Assembly: GCA_008729055.1 (NCBI GenBank)
Contig: SDUX01000005.1
Location: forward strand, 2,538,955 to 2,602,954
DNA from: Pyropia haitanensis
Lineage: Eukaryota > Rhodophyta > Bangiophyceae > Bangiales > Bangiaceae
Reading direction: 5' to 3'
Length of the DNA stretch: 64,000 nucleotides
A program made the position numbers and the translations under genes. Within the stretch, counting starts at the first letter, position 1; each line of letters starts with the position of its first letter. Under the pieces are notes generated by a model. That model was not told the DNA's origin. It made no database searches and saw only the letters and a program-made list of their open reading frames with translations. Shown here in pieces: positions 1 through 9,150 of this stretch.

Positions 1-784
1 CGCCGTCGGCCGACGGCGCTGCCGCCGCCGCAGCCGCCGCCGCAACAGCGCCCGCGGCTGGCACGCGGCTCAAAAGCCGAAGCGCGACGAGGCGCGCCGT
101 GACCGCCCGGTGCGGCCCCGCCGCATCGACCGCGACCACCGCGTGGGCATCCGTGGCGGCGGCGGCGACCGCCGCCCCGTCAGCATCATCGTCCTCCTCT
201 TCCGCGTCGGCGAGAAGGAGCCACGCCGCCGCCGCGGCGCCAGCGGCGGCGGCGTCGTCGTCCCGTCCCGCAAAGGCCGCCGACAGCGTGTGGGCGCGGA
301 GGCGCAGGCCGCCCCGGGTCCCCCCCGGCGGCGCGCCGCCGGTCGCGGTGAGCGCGTCAAGCGCGGTGACGAGCCGACCGAGCCACACGCGACGCTGCTC
401 CGCCGTCGGCGGCGGCTCCTTCCCCCCTGCCGCCTCCTCAGCGGCGGCGCCCCCCTGCGCCCCCCCCCCCCCCCCCCCGGCGTCGCCACGCCCATCTTCC
501 CCTACACAGGGGTCTTCCCCCCCCAGCAGCGGCGCGAGCGCGTCGACGACACCCCGGTGGGTGGCCGCCACCCTCGGCCGCATCGCGACGGCGGCGTGGT
601 CGTAGCCGACCGCCGCGGCGGGGCGGCCGAGCCGCGCCGCCGCCACGCCCGCCAGCACACGCCCGGGCGCGGACCCGTCGTCCGCGTCGGCCGCCGCGGC
701 GGCGAGCGCGGCGGCCGCGTCGCCGGCGTCCAGGGCCGCCTTGGCCGCGGTGAGGGCGGCCTTGGTCGCTTTGGCCGGCGCCAT
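1..784 (-). CDS. TPR protein N-terminus, SKI3/TTC37-like (partial)
   Basis: An ATG at 784 opens a frame that stays free of stops to the left edge (261 codons), so the gene continues outside the window. The first ~80 residues form a tetratricopeptide-type helix pair: MAPAKATKAALTAAKAAL, then LDAGDAAAALAAAADADDG, then VLAGVAAARLGRPAAAVGYD. This matches the opening TPR pattern of SKI3 (TTC37), the scaffold of the cytoplasmic Ski complex that feeds RNA to the exosome. A Gly-rich linker encoded by a long C run (461-478 on the plus strand) follows, and then a helical stretch with the motif EQRRVWLGRLVTALDAL. The frame stays coherent across the homopolymer. The TPR assignment is firm; SKI3 rather than another TPR protein is inferred from the opening motif only. 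No neighbour helps, because the upstream side is repeat and transposon sequence. Confidence 0.55.
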   Translation of the reverse strand, partial: MAPAKATKAALTAAKAALDAGDAAAALAAAAADADDGSAPGRVLAGVAAARLGRPAAAVGYDHAAVAMRPRVAATHRGVVDALAPLLGGEDPCVGEDGRGDAGGGGGGAQGGAAAEEAAGGKEPPPTAEQRRVWLGRLVTALDALTATGGAPPGGTRGGLRLRAHTLSAAFAGRDDDAAAAGAAAAAWLLLADAEEEDDDADGAAVAAAATDAHAVVAVDAAGPHRAVTARLVALRLLSRVPAAGAVAAAAAAAAAPSADG

Positions 785-1379
785 GGGGGGGGGGGGGGGC
801 GCACAGGAACAGACAGAGGCGATTGGGAAGAAGGGGAGGAGAGGAGGGGGGGGGCGGGGGGGGGGGCGGGGGGGGGCGGGGGGGGGCGGGGGGGGCCGTG
901 GGGCGGCGGAGGGGGGGGTGCGGGGGGGACTCAGAAGAAGGGGGGAGACGGAGAAGCACGAGGACGCTGCCATGGCGGCGACGGCAAGAACGGGGGCGGC
1001 CGCTGGCCGCGGCGGCCAACGCGGGGCACGGCGAGAGGCGGGGGTTAGGCCGGCGCGGGGGCACGCCGTCGTGCCACGGCGGATGTACCGGCGATCGTCG
1101 ATGATTGCGGCCGACGGGGATCCGGGTGTCCGTCGTGGACTTCGCGGCGGGTGTGGCGTGCTCGGTGGGTCCGCGTTGCGCCCGTGGCGGCGCCACCGTC
1201 CGCCCCCCCCCCCCCCCCCTCGTCGCCAGCCCAAGCGGCACCTCCCCTCTATCCGCCGCGGCGGCGGCTACCGCCGCGGCGGGGGCGGGCGGCACAGCGG
1301 CGGCGGCGGCGGCGGCGGCCCTGGCGGTGGCGGCTGCGGCGGTGGCGGCGGCGGCGGCGGCGGTGGTATACGACACAGC
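785..1379. repeat. G-rich and GCC/GGC simple-sequence spacer
   Basis: This is the 5' flank of the TPR gene. It holds interrupted G runs (about 786-800 and 845-905), a C run near 1203-1218 and a (GGC)n-like tract near 1260-1370. Long frames are open on both strands, but they only encode Arg/Gly or Ala/Pro runs, as expected from the composition, so I call no gene here. The promoter of the TPR gene must lie in this stretch, but no discrete element can be recognised. Confidence 0.6.
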
Positions 1380-2051
1380 CACAGTAGATGAATACCTGGG
1401 TCGCACGCGAGGATCTGGTGCGAGGGCCTCCAGAGCTCTGCCAACGGGCGCCCGTCCACGGCGTCAAACCATGGCTGGCCCAGCGATGTGGGTCTCGTCT
1501 ACGACGACGATGCACCGATCTGGAATCTTGAGGTGGAGCCGTCCAAACGCGGCCCGTCGCGCCGCGCGCCGCTCCAACGCCAACCGCTCTACGCACTTCA
1601 GGGAATATCCAATGCTTCGCAGGATCTTGCTCAAGGTCGAACATGACACGGGCCACGCCTCCTCCCAACCCGGTAGTTCCTCAAACTTACGAAAAATCGC
1701 CTCAATCTTCCGCAGGAACACCTCCGGGTATGACCGCACGATGTGGTCAAGCGCCGCCAAAAAACGTTCGTTAAAAACCGCGGCATCTGCGTGTTGATTG
1801 TGGATAGCGTCGTCGTTCCACGGAGATCCATGGTGCACATAATTAGCCCACCACTGTTGCGCCGCCGACAGACTGCAGCCCACATGATCGGTGATTGTCT
1901 CCCAAGAGAGTCCTCGCTGACGATTCCGAATCACCTGCCAGCGTATCGCAATAAGAAACATGAAAACTGGGTCAGAGAAAAACACCAGCAACAGGTGTAT
2001 GGAAGAAAAGCGAGATAGGGGCGGCATGCGAGGTGGAGCACAAAGCTGCAT
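1380..2051 (-). pseudogene. IS630/Tc1-type DDE transposase, truncated, with in-frame stop
   Basis: Reading from 2051 downward, a helix-turn-helix region (WETITDHVGCSLSAAQQWW) and a conserved linker (LDHIVRSYPEVFLRKIEAIF) lead to the first catalytic motif VVVDETHIAGP. A TGA then interrupts the frame at about 1464-1466. Beyond it, in the same frame, RRGRAPVGR and RPRYSSTVAVSY look like the RRRGWAP...RYS segment that normally follows the DE motif in IS630/Tc1-mariner transposases. The rest of the domain (DNAPIH and PxxNPIEE motifs) is missing; the frame runs into GCC repeats. It is therefore a dead copy. A second copy with the C-terminal half lies at 48.1-49.2 kb on the same strand. No terminal inverted repeats were found. 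Confidence 0.75.
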
Positions 2052-2224
2052 GTTCCATGCATCAGAGTGCTCATCTGATGTTTGTGGGACAGAAAACGCG
2101 ATGTACGCGTACAGCTAATGTTCCGAGCCGTTGTGCACCAGAGAAGATATTTTTTCCGTAAACTTTGGTTTAGGCCGGAGAGCGCGTCGGGCCGCATACA
2201 GGTTGCTGTGATGGAGCTCTGATT

Positions 2225-2470
2225 CCTGCAATTCGTGCGGATCCCACTGTTTCGACAGTCCTCCCTCCACCAGACGAGAGCCCGTGAGAGCCACACTCAG
2301 TCAGTTGCGCGAGCACCGCCCGGCGCGCGATGCGTAAGCGCTGCTCAGAGATCCCAGCCTGCAATTCGTGCGGATCCCACTGCTTCGACAGTGCTCGCTC
2401 TACCGGACGAGAGCCCGTGAGAGCCACACGCAGTCAGTTGCGCGTGCACCGCCAGGCGTGCCGTGCGCTG
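2225..2470. repeat. Tandem duplication, 133-bp period
   Basis: The segment starting CCTGCAATTCGTGCGGATCC at 2225 recurs at 2358. The two copies share most positions, including the ACGAGAGCCCGTGAGAGCC block, the CAGTCAGTTGCGCG block and the CCGCC tail. There is no convincing reading frame. It is a simple two-unit tandem duplication of non-coding sequence between two transposon remnants. Nothing else is seen between 2052 and 2770. Confidence 0.75.
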
Positions 2471-2769
2471 TTGACTCGTAGCGGAGCTTCTGGGTCAAGC
2501 TCTGGGAGTTCCAAGGCCTCGAAAGCCGAGCCGGACTCGGACCCTCATCCGTGCACGATGCTGGTCTCAGAACTGAGTCATATCGGAAGCCACAGCGGCC
2601 CGGGGCTCGGATCAATTTTTTTGCATCTGATGGCTGCTGCCTGTGTTGAACCACCCACAGGCCAGCGTCGCCTCTGAGACCAACGATACGTGCTGTCTCC
2701 TCACGTTTTGTCCCTCATCTCTTGCTCACTTCGGTCGTCCAATCGGTTGATAGAAAGATAAAGTCATGT

Positions 2770-3735
2770 TCATTGTTCCTGGTCTGGCGGGCTCTCTATG
2801 CGACAAGGAAGCAGAGCTGTGTAAGACACTGTCTTCCGAAATATTCCAGTTATATTCATCAGGTGTGTACCTCGGCAGCGAATCAGACGCCTGTATTGTT
2901 CATGTCCGACGACCATTTGCGAAATCAATTTCACGTCCGCGTCTCGTTTGCATGAAGTCCCGTGTCCATTTGACATGATGTCCTCACGTTCAACATAGCG
3001 ACACATCCACTTTTTACTGGAAGCACAATTGGCCTCTGCCATTTTCTCCAGGTGTTGGCGTGTGCGTGGAGCGCCACGTGCCTTGCTGCCCGCTTGCATG
3101 TCACCATACTTGTCGACGAAGAGGCCGTTGCGTGCTGTACGGCAGCGCATTGCTGTGCAATATAGGCATGGCATGCGACTGCTGGCACCCATGTGGCCAC
3201 ACCAGAGAGTGACAAAGCTGTAGACACCCGTCAGAATGAGCCGCGCGGCGCGGCGTTCCCCTCACACCTCCACCCCGTCCATCCGCAGCGCGTCAATATT
3301 TGGGGCGTTCACGTCAGCCGTTCTTGAGAGGGCGTCGTGGTAATCCTTCATGGACGGGAAAACGCCATACAGAATGGTGTTCCCTGGACTGCATGGGTGC
3401 TCTTGACTCAAGATGGAGAGGATGGCTGCACATGAGCTTAGTTGGCCACTCTTGCCAAGCCCAAAACAGAGCTGGACGTCCCGCACCTTCGGGTCTGGCA
3501 CAGCCCCCGGGCAGTCTTGTCCCTCAAACGCGGACACGGCTTCGATCTCCTTGCCGTCGCTTCTACGTGTCGCCCGCTCCAGGAACTCGCCGCTGGCGAG
3601 CAGGTCGCCCATCAGCCCTTGCACAGCGGCCCGCGGCGTGACGAGGAATGCGCCCGCCCCGTCAGATGTCACCTGGATCCGTTCCTCAGCCTGGGCCTCG
3701 CCGAGGTCACGTCGCAGTACCTCTCGGCTGGCTAG
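2770..3735 (-). pseudogene. Unclassified DNA-transposon protein, C-terminal part, one in-frame stop
   Basis: One frame is open from about 3735 to 2770 except for a single TGA at 3262-3264. Before the stop it reads KVRDVQLCFGLGKSGQLSS..., then ILSQEHPCSPGNTILYGVF and NIDALRMDGVEV. After the stop the same frame continues GERRAARLILTG...GHMGASSRMPCLYC. The combination of a D-V-x-x-x-x-x-L-x-K-x-G stretch, an HPxSPxNT stretch and a GxxGxSSxxPCLxC zinc-ligand-like motif recalls uncharacterised transposon-derived proteins found in lineage-specific expansions in algae and cnidarians; I cannot name the superfamily. A good acceptor (TCTGTTTTAG, minus strand) sits just upstream at ~3735, so this may be a 3' exon. 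The upstream open frame 3788-4795 is the likely 5' part. Confidence 0.5.
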
Positions 3736-3787
3736 GCCACTGGCCGGCCCACCCTAAAACAGACGGACACGCTGCCAGAGCGTCCGG

Positions 3788-4795
3788 CTAGTGTTGGTTG
3801 TCCAGGATAAAGTGCGTTTGCAGAGGAACCGAGGGAGGCGCCAGGGCGGCCGCAGCAGGGGCAACCACTACGCCACCACTCTGGCGGGCCCGCCGACACA
3901 AATGCTCCATGGTTGCCACGAGCAGGCCAGGCTCAGCCCCCAGCACCCTGCCAACAGCGGCCGCAGCCTCAGCCACTCTTCGCCGCTTTCGACGTGGGCC
4001 CACCTCCGCCTTGTGGGGGATGGTCTCACGCTCGTAGATGCGAACACTTCCGTTGCCAAAAGTGACCTTGATGGTCCCCGGCCGCGTGGCAGCCAAGCAG
4101 TCGTTCAAAAGTGTGGCGGCCACGCGCCCATTCCCAACCAGTGCGACGGTCACCCGTCGGTCAGCCTTGCCAACTGCACCGTCTCGGAGGGGTTCCTCGC
4201 CCGAGTCGGAGGCTCTGACCGTCCCGCTCACTCGCGCCGCACGGTCGACCGGGGCACGCCACGGCAGTGGCGTCACGTCAACACCAGGCACCCACACGAT
4301 CTCCAGTGGAGGGGGCGGTGGCACATGGCAGCCAGAAAGGCGTGCGGTCTCAAGCGCCTGGCGCCCACCGCTGGGTCTGTCCGGGGCACCGAGCGACGCC
4401 GTCTTGCGGGCCCTCAGGTAGCAAACTGAGCAGGTGCCGGTGGGCACTCCGCGACTGTTCGCCGGCCCTGAAACGGCACTCTTGCGTAACGGCGCGGCGG
4501 CTAGGAGTGCCACAGCCGGTCCCTCAATGTTGACGCCCGACGTCACCGCCTGCCGCCACAGGCAACCGACCTGACTGTCTCGCACGAATGGAGACGCGCA
4601 TGCAGAGCAGACAAAAGCCAGCGGTGTACCTGGTAAGGCTTTATCAATCAGGAGAGAGGCTTGAGAACTGGACCAATCAATCATGGGTCGTGGGAACCAA
4701 AGGCAAACAAAGCTCCATAGCGATTCCAGGGTTTCCAAGACGGCAGGGAGGGTCAGGAAGCCATTCTGCTCCCACTCAAAGAGGCAGTTGTCCAA
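3788..4795 (-). CDS. Unrecognised ORF, probable 5' part of the adjacent transposon gene
   Basis: 335 codons, and the same frame is open upstream to a TGA near 4856. The sequence is not low-complexity. It contains a Cys-pair region (FVCSACASPFV, then CSVCYLRARK) that could bind zinc, a hydrophobic Trp-rich start (CLFEWEQNGFLTLPAVLETL), a basic patch PRRKRRRVAEAAAA that could be a nuclear signal, and RARQSGGVVV near the end. It lies immediately upstream of, and on the same strand as, the transposon-protein remnant at 2770-3735, 50-100 bp away and in a different frame, so an intron or frame break would join them. No obvious GTRAGT donor was found at its end. Function is unknown; association with the transposon is inferred from position. 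Confidence 0.4.
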   Translation of the reverse strand: MDNCLFEWEQNGFLTLPAVLETLESLWSFVCLWFPRPMIDWSSSQASLLIDKALPGTPLAFVCSACASPFVRDSQVGCLWRQAVTSGVNIEGPAVALLAAAPLRKSAVSGPANSRGVPTGTCSVCYLRARKTASLGAPDRPSGGRQALETARLSGCHVPPPPPLEIVWVPGVDVTPLPWRAPVDRAARVSGTVRASDSGEEPLRDGAVGKADRRVTVALVGNGRVAATLLNDCLAATRPGTIKVTFGNGSVRIYERETIPHKAEVGPRRKRRRVAEAAAAVGRVLGAEPGLLVATMEHLCRRARQSGGVVVAPAAAALAPPSVPLQTHFILDNQH

Positions 4796-4871
4796 GAATC
4801 GCGACGCGCGGGACGGTTTGCGGGTCTTAAAGGAACGTACAGGTCGGGCCCGTGTTGTGAGTCATCCGTCA

Positions 4872-6442
4872 TGGCTTCTACTGGCGTTTTCGTCTCTGCG
4901 TGGGGCACAGGGATGCAATGGATGTTGGATGGGGGGCTTGCCGTAGCGTGGTGGTTTGACGGCATGGGCGATGGGAGCGCGCAGGGCGTCAGCAGACGCT
5001 GGCGAGGTGCGGCAGTGTCGGGCTCCACCACGACGACGACCGCGTACAGATGCCATCTGTTTTAGAAAAAGTCGACAGTCAACCGATCGTGGCACTGTAA
5101 TGGACAAATACGGCAAGACAGCCCTTAACTGGGCGTGCCGTATCTGATATGCTGGACTCCGGCCGGCCGTCTGATCTGGCCGACAGTAGGTATTCCGCGT
5201 GTGCGCGCTTGCACGCGTTGTGCCTCCGCAGTCTGCGTGAGGCGTTTCACACGAGAACGTAGGCAGTGTTATTTGCACGCTAGATTTGCTGCGATTGCGT
5301 AGTTGACTCATCCGACCAATCACACTCTAATTAACCAGGCGGATCCTGCATCCAAAATGGCACGGTGGGGACGGCAATGGCACATGCGTCGGGTTGCATC
5401 CTTTCAGCAGGCTTTCGGCTATCACAGTGGGTGTCGATCTATTTTGGAACTGCCCCTTGAGGTGCGCATCCCAGTCAAATTTCAGGCCGCCCTGCATGGC
5501 TCGGCGGAAGTCATGGAGATTTTGAGTGGACGTCGGTCTGCTTCTTGCTTCTGGTGGCCTCTTCTTGGGGATGACCCGTCAGGGCGTCTGTGAGAGGGGA
5601 TCTTGTTGGCGTCATCTTGAGGACCGTTTCAACAAGACGCCACCAGACTGGGCCCTCATTGGTCAGCCGCCACCTCCTCAAGAAGTGCCATTTCCCTGAA
5701 CTTGGACGTCCAATGAGAAAAAGACGGGGCTGGCTCTTCTTGGCGTCTTGTTGCGCTTGGGCAAGGAAGACGCCAGACACGTGGGCTTGACACCCACATA
5801 AGACGCTTTCTCGCTGAAGAGGTGCGCCACGGTTGCTGGAGTGAGTGCCACGTCTGGAGGATTCCCCTCCATCGCGCCGATTCTGGTCAACCGTGGACAA
5901 GCGGAAAATTTTTGTGCGAGTTTGCACTCGTGTCCGTATCGCAAGACAGCTCGTTTAGCGCCGTAGGGAGAAGTCCCCGGACAGCATGATCGAAAGTCTT
6001 CCTGATGGAAGCTATCTTATGGCCTAATAGCTCCGAAAATACAGGGTTATTTCGGAAGCATCTTCCTGGCATCAAGTTCCCGGCTCTTCTGAGTGCACAG
6101 TTTTTTAGAGAATGGCTGTATGAGTAGGTGCGACGTCGTAGGGGAGCTCGTAGTGCTCGGTTTGTTTGCTCAACGGAAGGCCAGGTGAGGACTTTTTCTT
6201 AACAGCGAATATGCCGCTCAAGAAAGTTAGCGCCTCGCGCAAGACATCGCAACACTGTACGCAGTCGGCCACACCATCCGCATTTGTGACGATCGGTTGA
6301 ATTTTCAGTATCATAGCTCTATTTGACATGACTCATGTATGGCAGCGACACGGGGCAGTTATGGAGTTCGAATATTTGCTGTAAATCGAGCGACCTCGAC
6401 CGCGCCTTGGCAGCTGACGTGACGGCGCGGGGCGAGCCGTCG
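4872..6442. other. No gene recognised; short inverted repeats
   Basis: AT content is higher than in the surroundings and open frames are short and unconvincing. The only structure noted is a 13-bp repeat, CAACAAGACGCCA at 5631, present in inverse orientation near 5738 (TGGCGTCTTGTTG), inside a segment rich in AGACGCC words. I see no coding signal, RNA gene or clear transposon end. Confidence 0.4.
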
Positions 6443-6835
6443 AAGGAAGGAAGTAACCGTAGATGGAAGGAAGGTTGTGCGATTTTCAGGAAGGATACTC
6501 CTCGCGCAACCGAAAAAGTACAGCGAAATGCACATCTAAACAGAATGTGGGCAGTGGACACATATGGCACCCAGGCCGGAGACCCCGAACAAGTGTGCGG
6601 CAGACGGGCCGCTGGTGTCACGAGACAGCGTCCCCCCCGCGCGTGCGCCGACCGCACGCCTGGCCCCAACGCAGCACGCGTGCGAGCCGCGCAGGGCCAT
6701 GGGGGGGGGACGGGGTGGCGGGGGGGGGGGGACGGGGGGGGGGGGGGGCGGCGGCGGGGGGGGACGGGGCGGCGGCGGGTGGGGCGGGGGGGCGGGGGGG
6801 GGGTGTGTGGCCCAACCTGGGCTGCGCTGACTGTG

Positions 6836-7265
6836 CCACCCCGTCCGCCCCCCCCCCGCACCTGTTGATTCGGGCCCATCCGCGCATATGTATCGTCCAC
6901 GGCAGCGCGTGCGTTGCTGGGTGGCGCGGCAACGCGGCTGTGGGGAGAAGGGGGGGGCCGGGGAGGGCGGAGCGGCCCAGCCTGGAGTGCGATGACCGTG
7001 CCACCGCACCCCCGCCCCCCCACTTGCTGATTCGGGCCCATCCGCGCCTGTGCATCGTCTATGGCACGGCGGTGCGGCTGTGGGGGGGGGGGGGGACGGG
7101 GGGGGGAGGAGCGGCCGAGCTTGGGCTGCGTTGGCTGCGACACCGCACCCCCCCCCCCCCCCCCACCTCCTGATTCGGGCTCATTCGCTCATATGTATCG
7201 TCCACGGTAGCGTGCGCGTTGATGGGTTGCGCGACGGCGCGGCTGTGGGGGAGGGCGGGGGGACG
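6836..7265. repeat. Three-unit tandem repeat, ~145-165 bp period, with C and G runs
   Basis: The core TGATTCGGGCCCATCCGCGC occurs near 6865 and 7027, with a variant (TGATTCGGGCTCATTCGCTC) near 7171. Each is followed by TATGTATCGTCCACGG or a close variant and a G-run block, and preceded by GTGCCACC/GACACC plus a C run. The upstream G-rich block 6700-6812 belongs to the same composition. Copy spacing changes with homopolymer length, consistent with slippage. Confidence 0.75.
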
Positions 7266-8724
7266 GAGAGGGCCTCCCCTTGCAACCAGCACCCCCGCTC
7301 TGTCTGTCGTCGCTCTGCCTGTCCACATGTACGTTCCCTCGTTGACGCTGCTGCGGGTGATTGACGGCGGCAATAGCGTCCACGCTGACCTGCCGCACTC
7401 GCAGGAAACGGCCCTCTTGGTGCATTTCCCCTTGCTTTATTTCGTGCGTGTGTGTCAGTCGTTGGGGGGGGGGGGGAGTACGGGTGGACGTCCAGGGGGC
7501 ATTCAGGGGTGCGAGTGGAGAGGAGAGTATGCTTTTACTTATCTACTAGCTGGCTGGTGGTCCATCAGGTGGGTGTCCAGCGACTAAGGTACAGTTTTTT
7601 TAACGCTGTTGCTGACCGCACGAGGACCTGTCCGCTCCCCGCTTTCATTTGCTTTGCGTCTTTCGTCTCTCTTGGTCGCGTCACGCTGTTCCCCTGGTGC
7701 CAAGGTAGTAGTGTTGTTCCTTCTCTACTGTCTTCTGTGCGTGGTTGGCTTTCCTACACCCTCTGCCCTGTTACACGCCAGGTACATCACTACGGGTGGC
7801 ATGCGACTGTGTGACGGGAGGTTTTTTCTTTTTACACCCATCATGTTGCGGGAGCTCTCGCATTTTTTTTTGTCACGCTTCGCGCCGGTGGTCTGATATG
7901 TGGGAGACTTGCTAATATACTCTTCGCTTGTGCACACGGTGATGATGTACGCTCTCCGCCCCTCTGTTTCCGAGTTTGTGTCTGCGCTTGAGTTTGCTGT
8001 GTTTGCTCTTGCGTTTCAATCCTCTTGCACTCCCCTTTACCACCACCCTGCGCGCACTTTGCTTCACCTCCAGCGTCGAGAGCATTTGTGTGTGCTGCAC
8101 TCATCCAGCGCTGTGAGCATCTGCACATCTTCTACCTGTGTTTCCATGCGCGGGTGTGACGGGAGCTAGTGTGTGTCGCCCTACTGCCAACCTCGTCCGT
8201 GCGCTTGCCTGCGTGGAATTGCTTGTTGCCAGTTTTATAGTTGCGCGTTGGGGCGGCGGAGAAGGGGGGGGATGTGGGGGTAGCCAAGCAAAGCACACTG
8301 CATCCAGGATGGTGGTGCCCCGCGAGGAATCGACCGCGGAGGGTACGGTTTCAAAACTCTTGGGAAGCAGCGGTGAAAAGCGGGGCGCTGCCGACCTGCT
8401 CTCTCTCGCCCCCCGCCAACAAACAAGCAGATGATGGGGGCAAAGGCATCCTCAATGGGGGTTGCGCCGTCCTGCACTGTCCCCATGGCTGGCTACTTGG
8501 GAGCACCCCGAAAGCGTTCACACAGAGGGCTGCCGGCAGCAGTAAAAAAGGTGACTCCATCCCCAACCCTCTCTCTTACTTCAAAGCAAGTGTAGCTACA
8601 CTACCGTTCTCAGCAACTTTCCACAATACTGACCGCCCCCACAGCCTCCCCAGTCCCCCGGCCGGTGGCAGGGGAGGCGACGGCGGGGGACGTTGCAGCG
8701 GCGCTGGCGGCGGCGGTCCCCCTC

Positions 8725-8865
8725 CGTGCCGCTCCCGGCTGGCCCGCGTCCCACGTTTCGCCCGTCTCTCCGACAGTGGCGGCCGTCCCCCCCCCGTGCC
8801 ACTCCCGACCCGCCCGCCTCCCTCGTTTCGCCTGCCTCCACGGTAGCGGCGGCGGCCCCAGCTGG
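8725..8865. repeat. Two-unit tandem repeat, ~69-bp period
   Basis: The unit CGTGCCGCTCCCGGCTGGCC...TTTCGCCCGTCTCTCCGACA recurs as CGTGCCACTCCCGACCCGCC...TTTCGCCTGCCTCCACGGTA. It lies in the C-rich 3' flank of the transposase gene. No reading frame there is convincing. Confidence 0.6.
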
Positions 8866-9150
8866 GCCATGCACCTCACGCCGCCCTCGGTGGCCACCCC
8901 CGCCCCTCCAGTGGCGCCCCCCCCCCACCGACAGACTCGCCCGTCGCCCGAGCGACACCCGGCGCACCCGCTGACACGCGGCGCACCCGACCAACGAAGG
9001 TACCCACCCCCACCACCGCCGCCGTCACTTCCACCCCCGTGTTGATGCCCAGTAAAGCAACGTCGCCCCCGCCGCCTGCCGCCACAACTACTGCCCACGC
9101 GTCAACCCCCACCCCCCTGCCCCCGCGTCAACCCCCACCACCGCCACCGC

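Noticed and set aside
438..1406. 322-codon minus-strand frame next to the TPR gene
   Set aside because: The part from 1406 to ~1380 is the tail of the dead transposase and the rest is GCC and G-run sequence; the real frame for 1-784 is different.
6319..7143. Pro-rich 274-codon minus-strand frame
   Set aside because: It derives from the C/G-run tandem repeat; changes in run length between units shift the frame.
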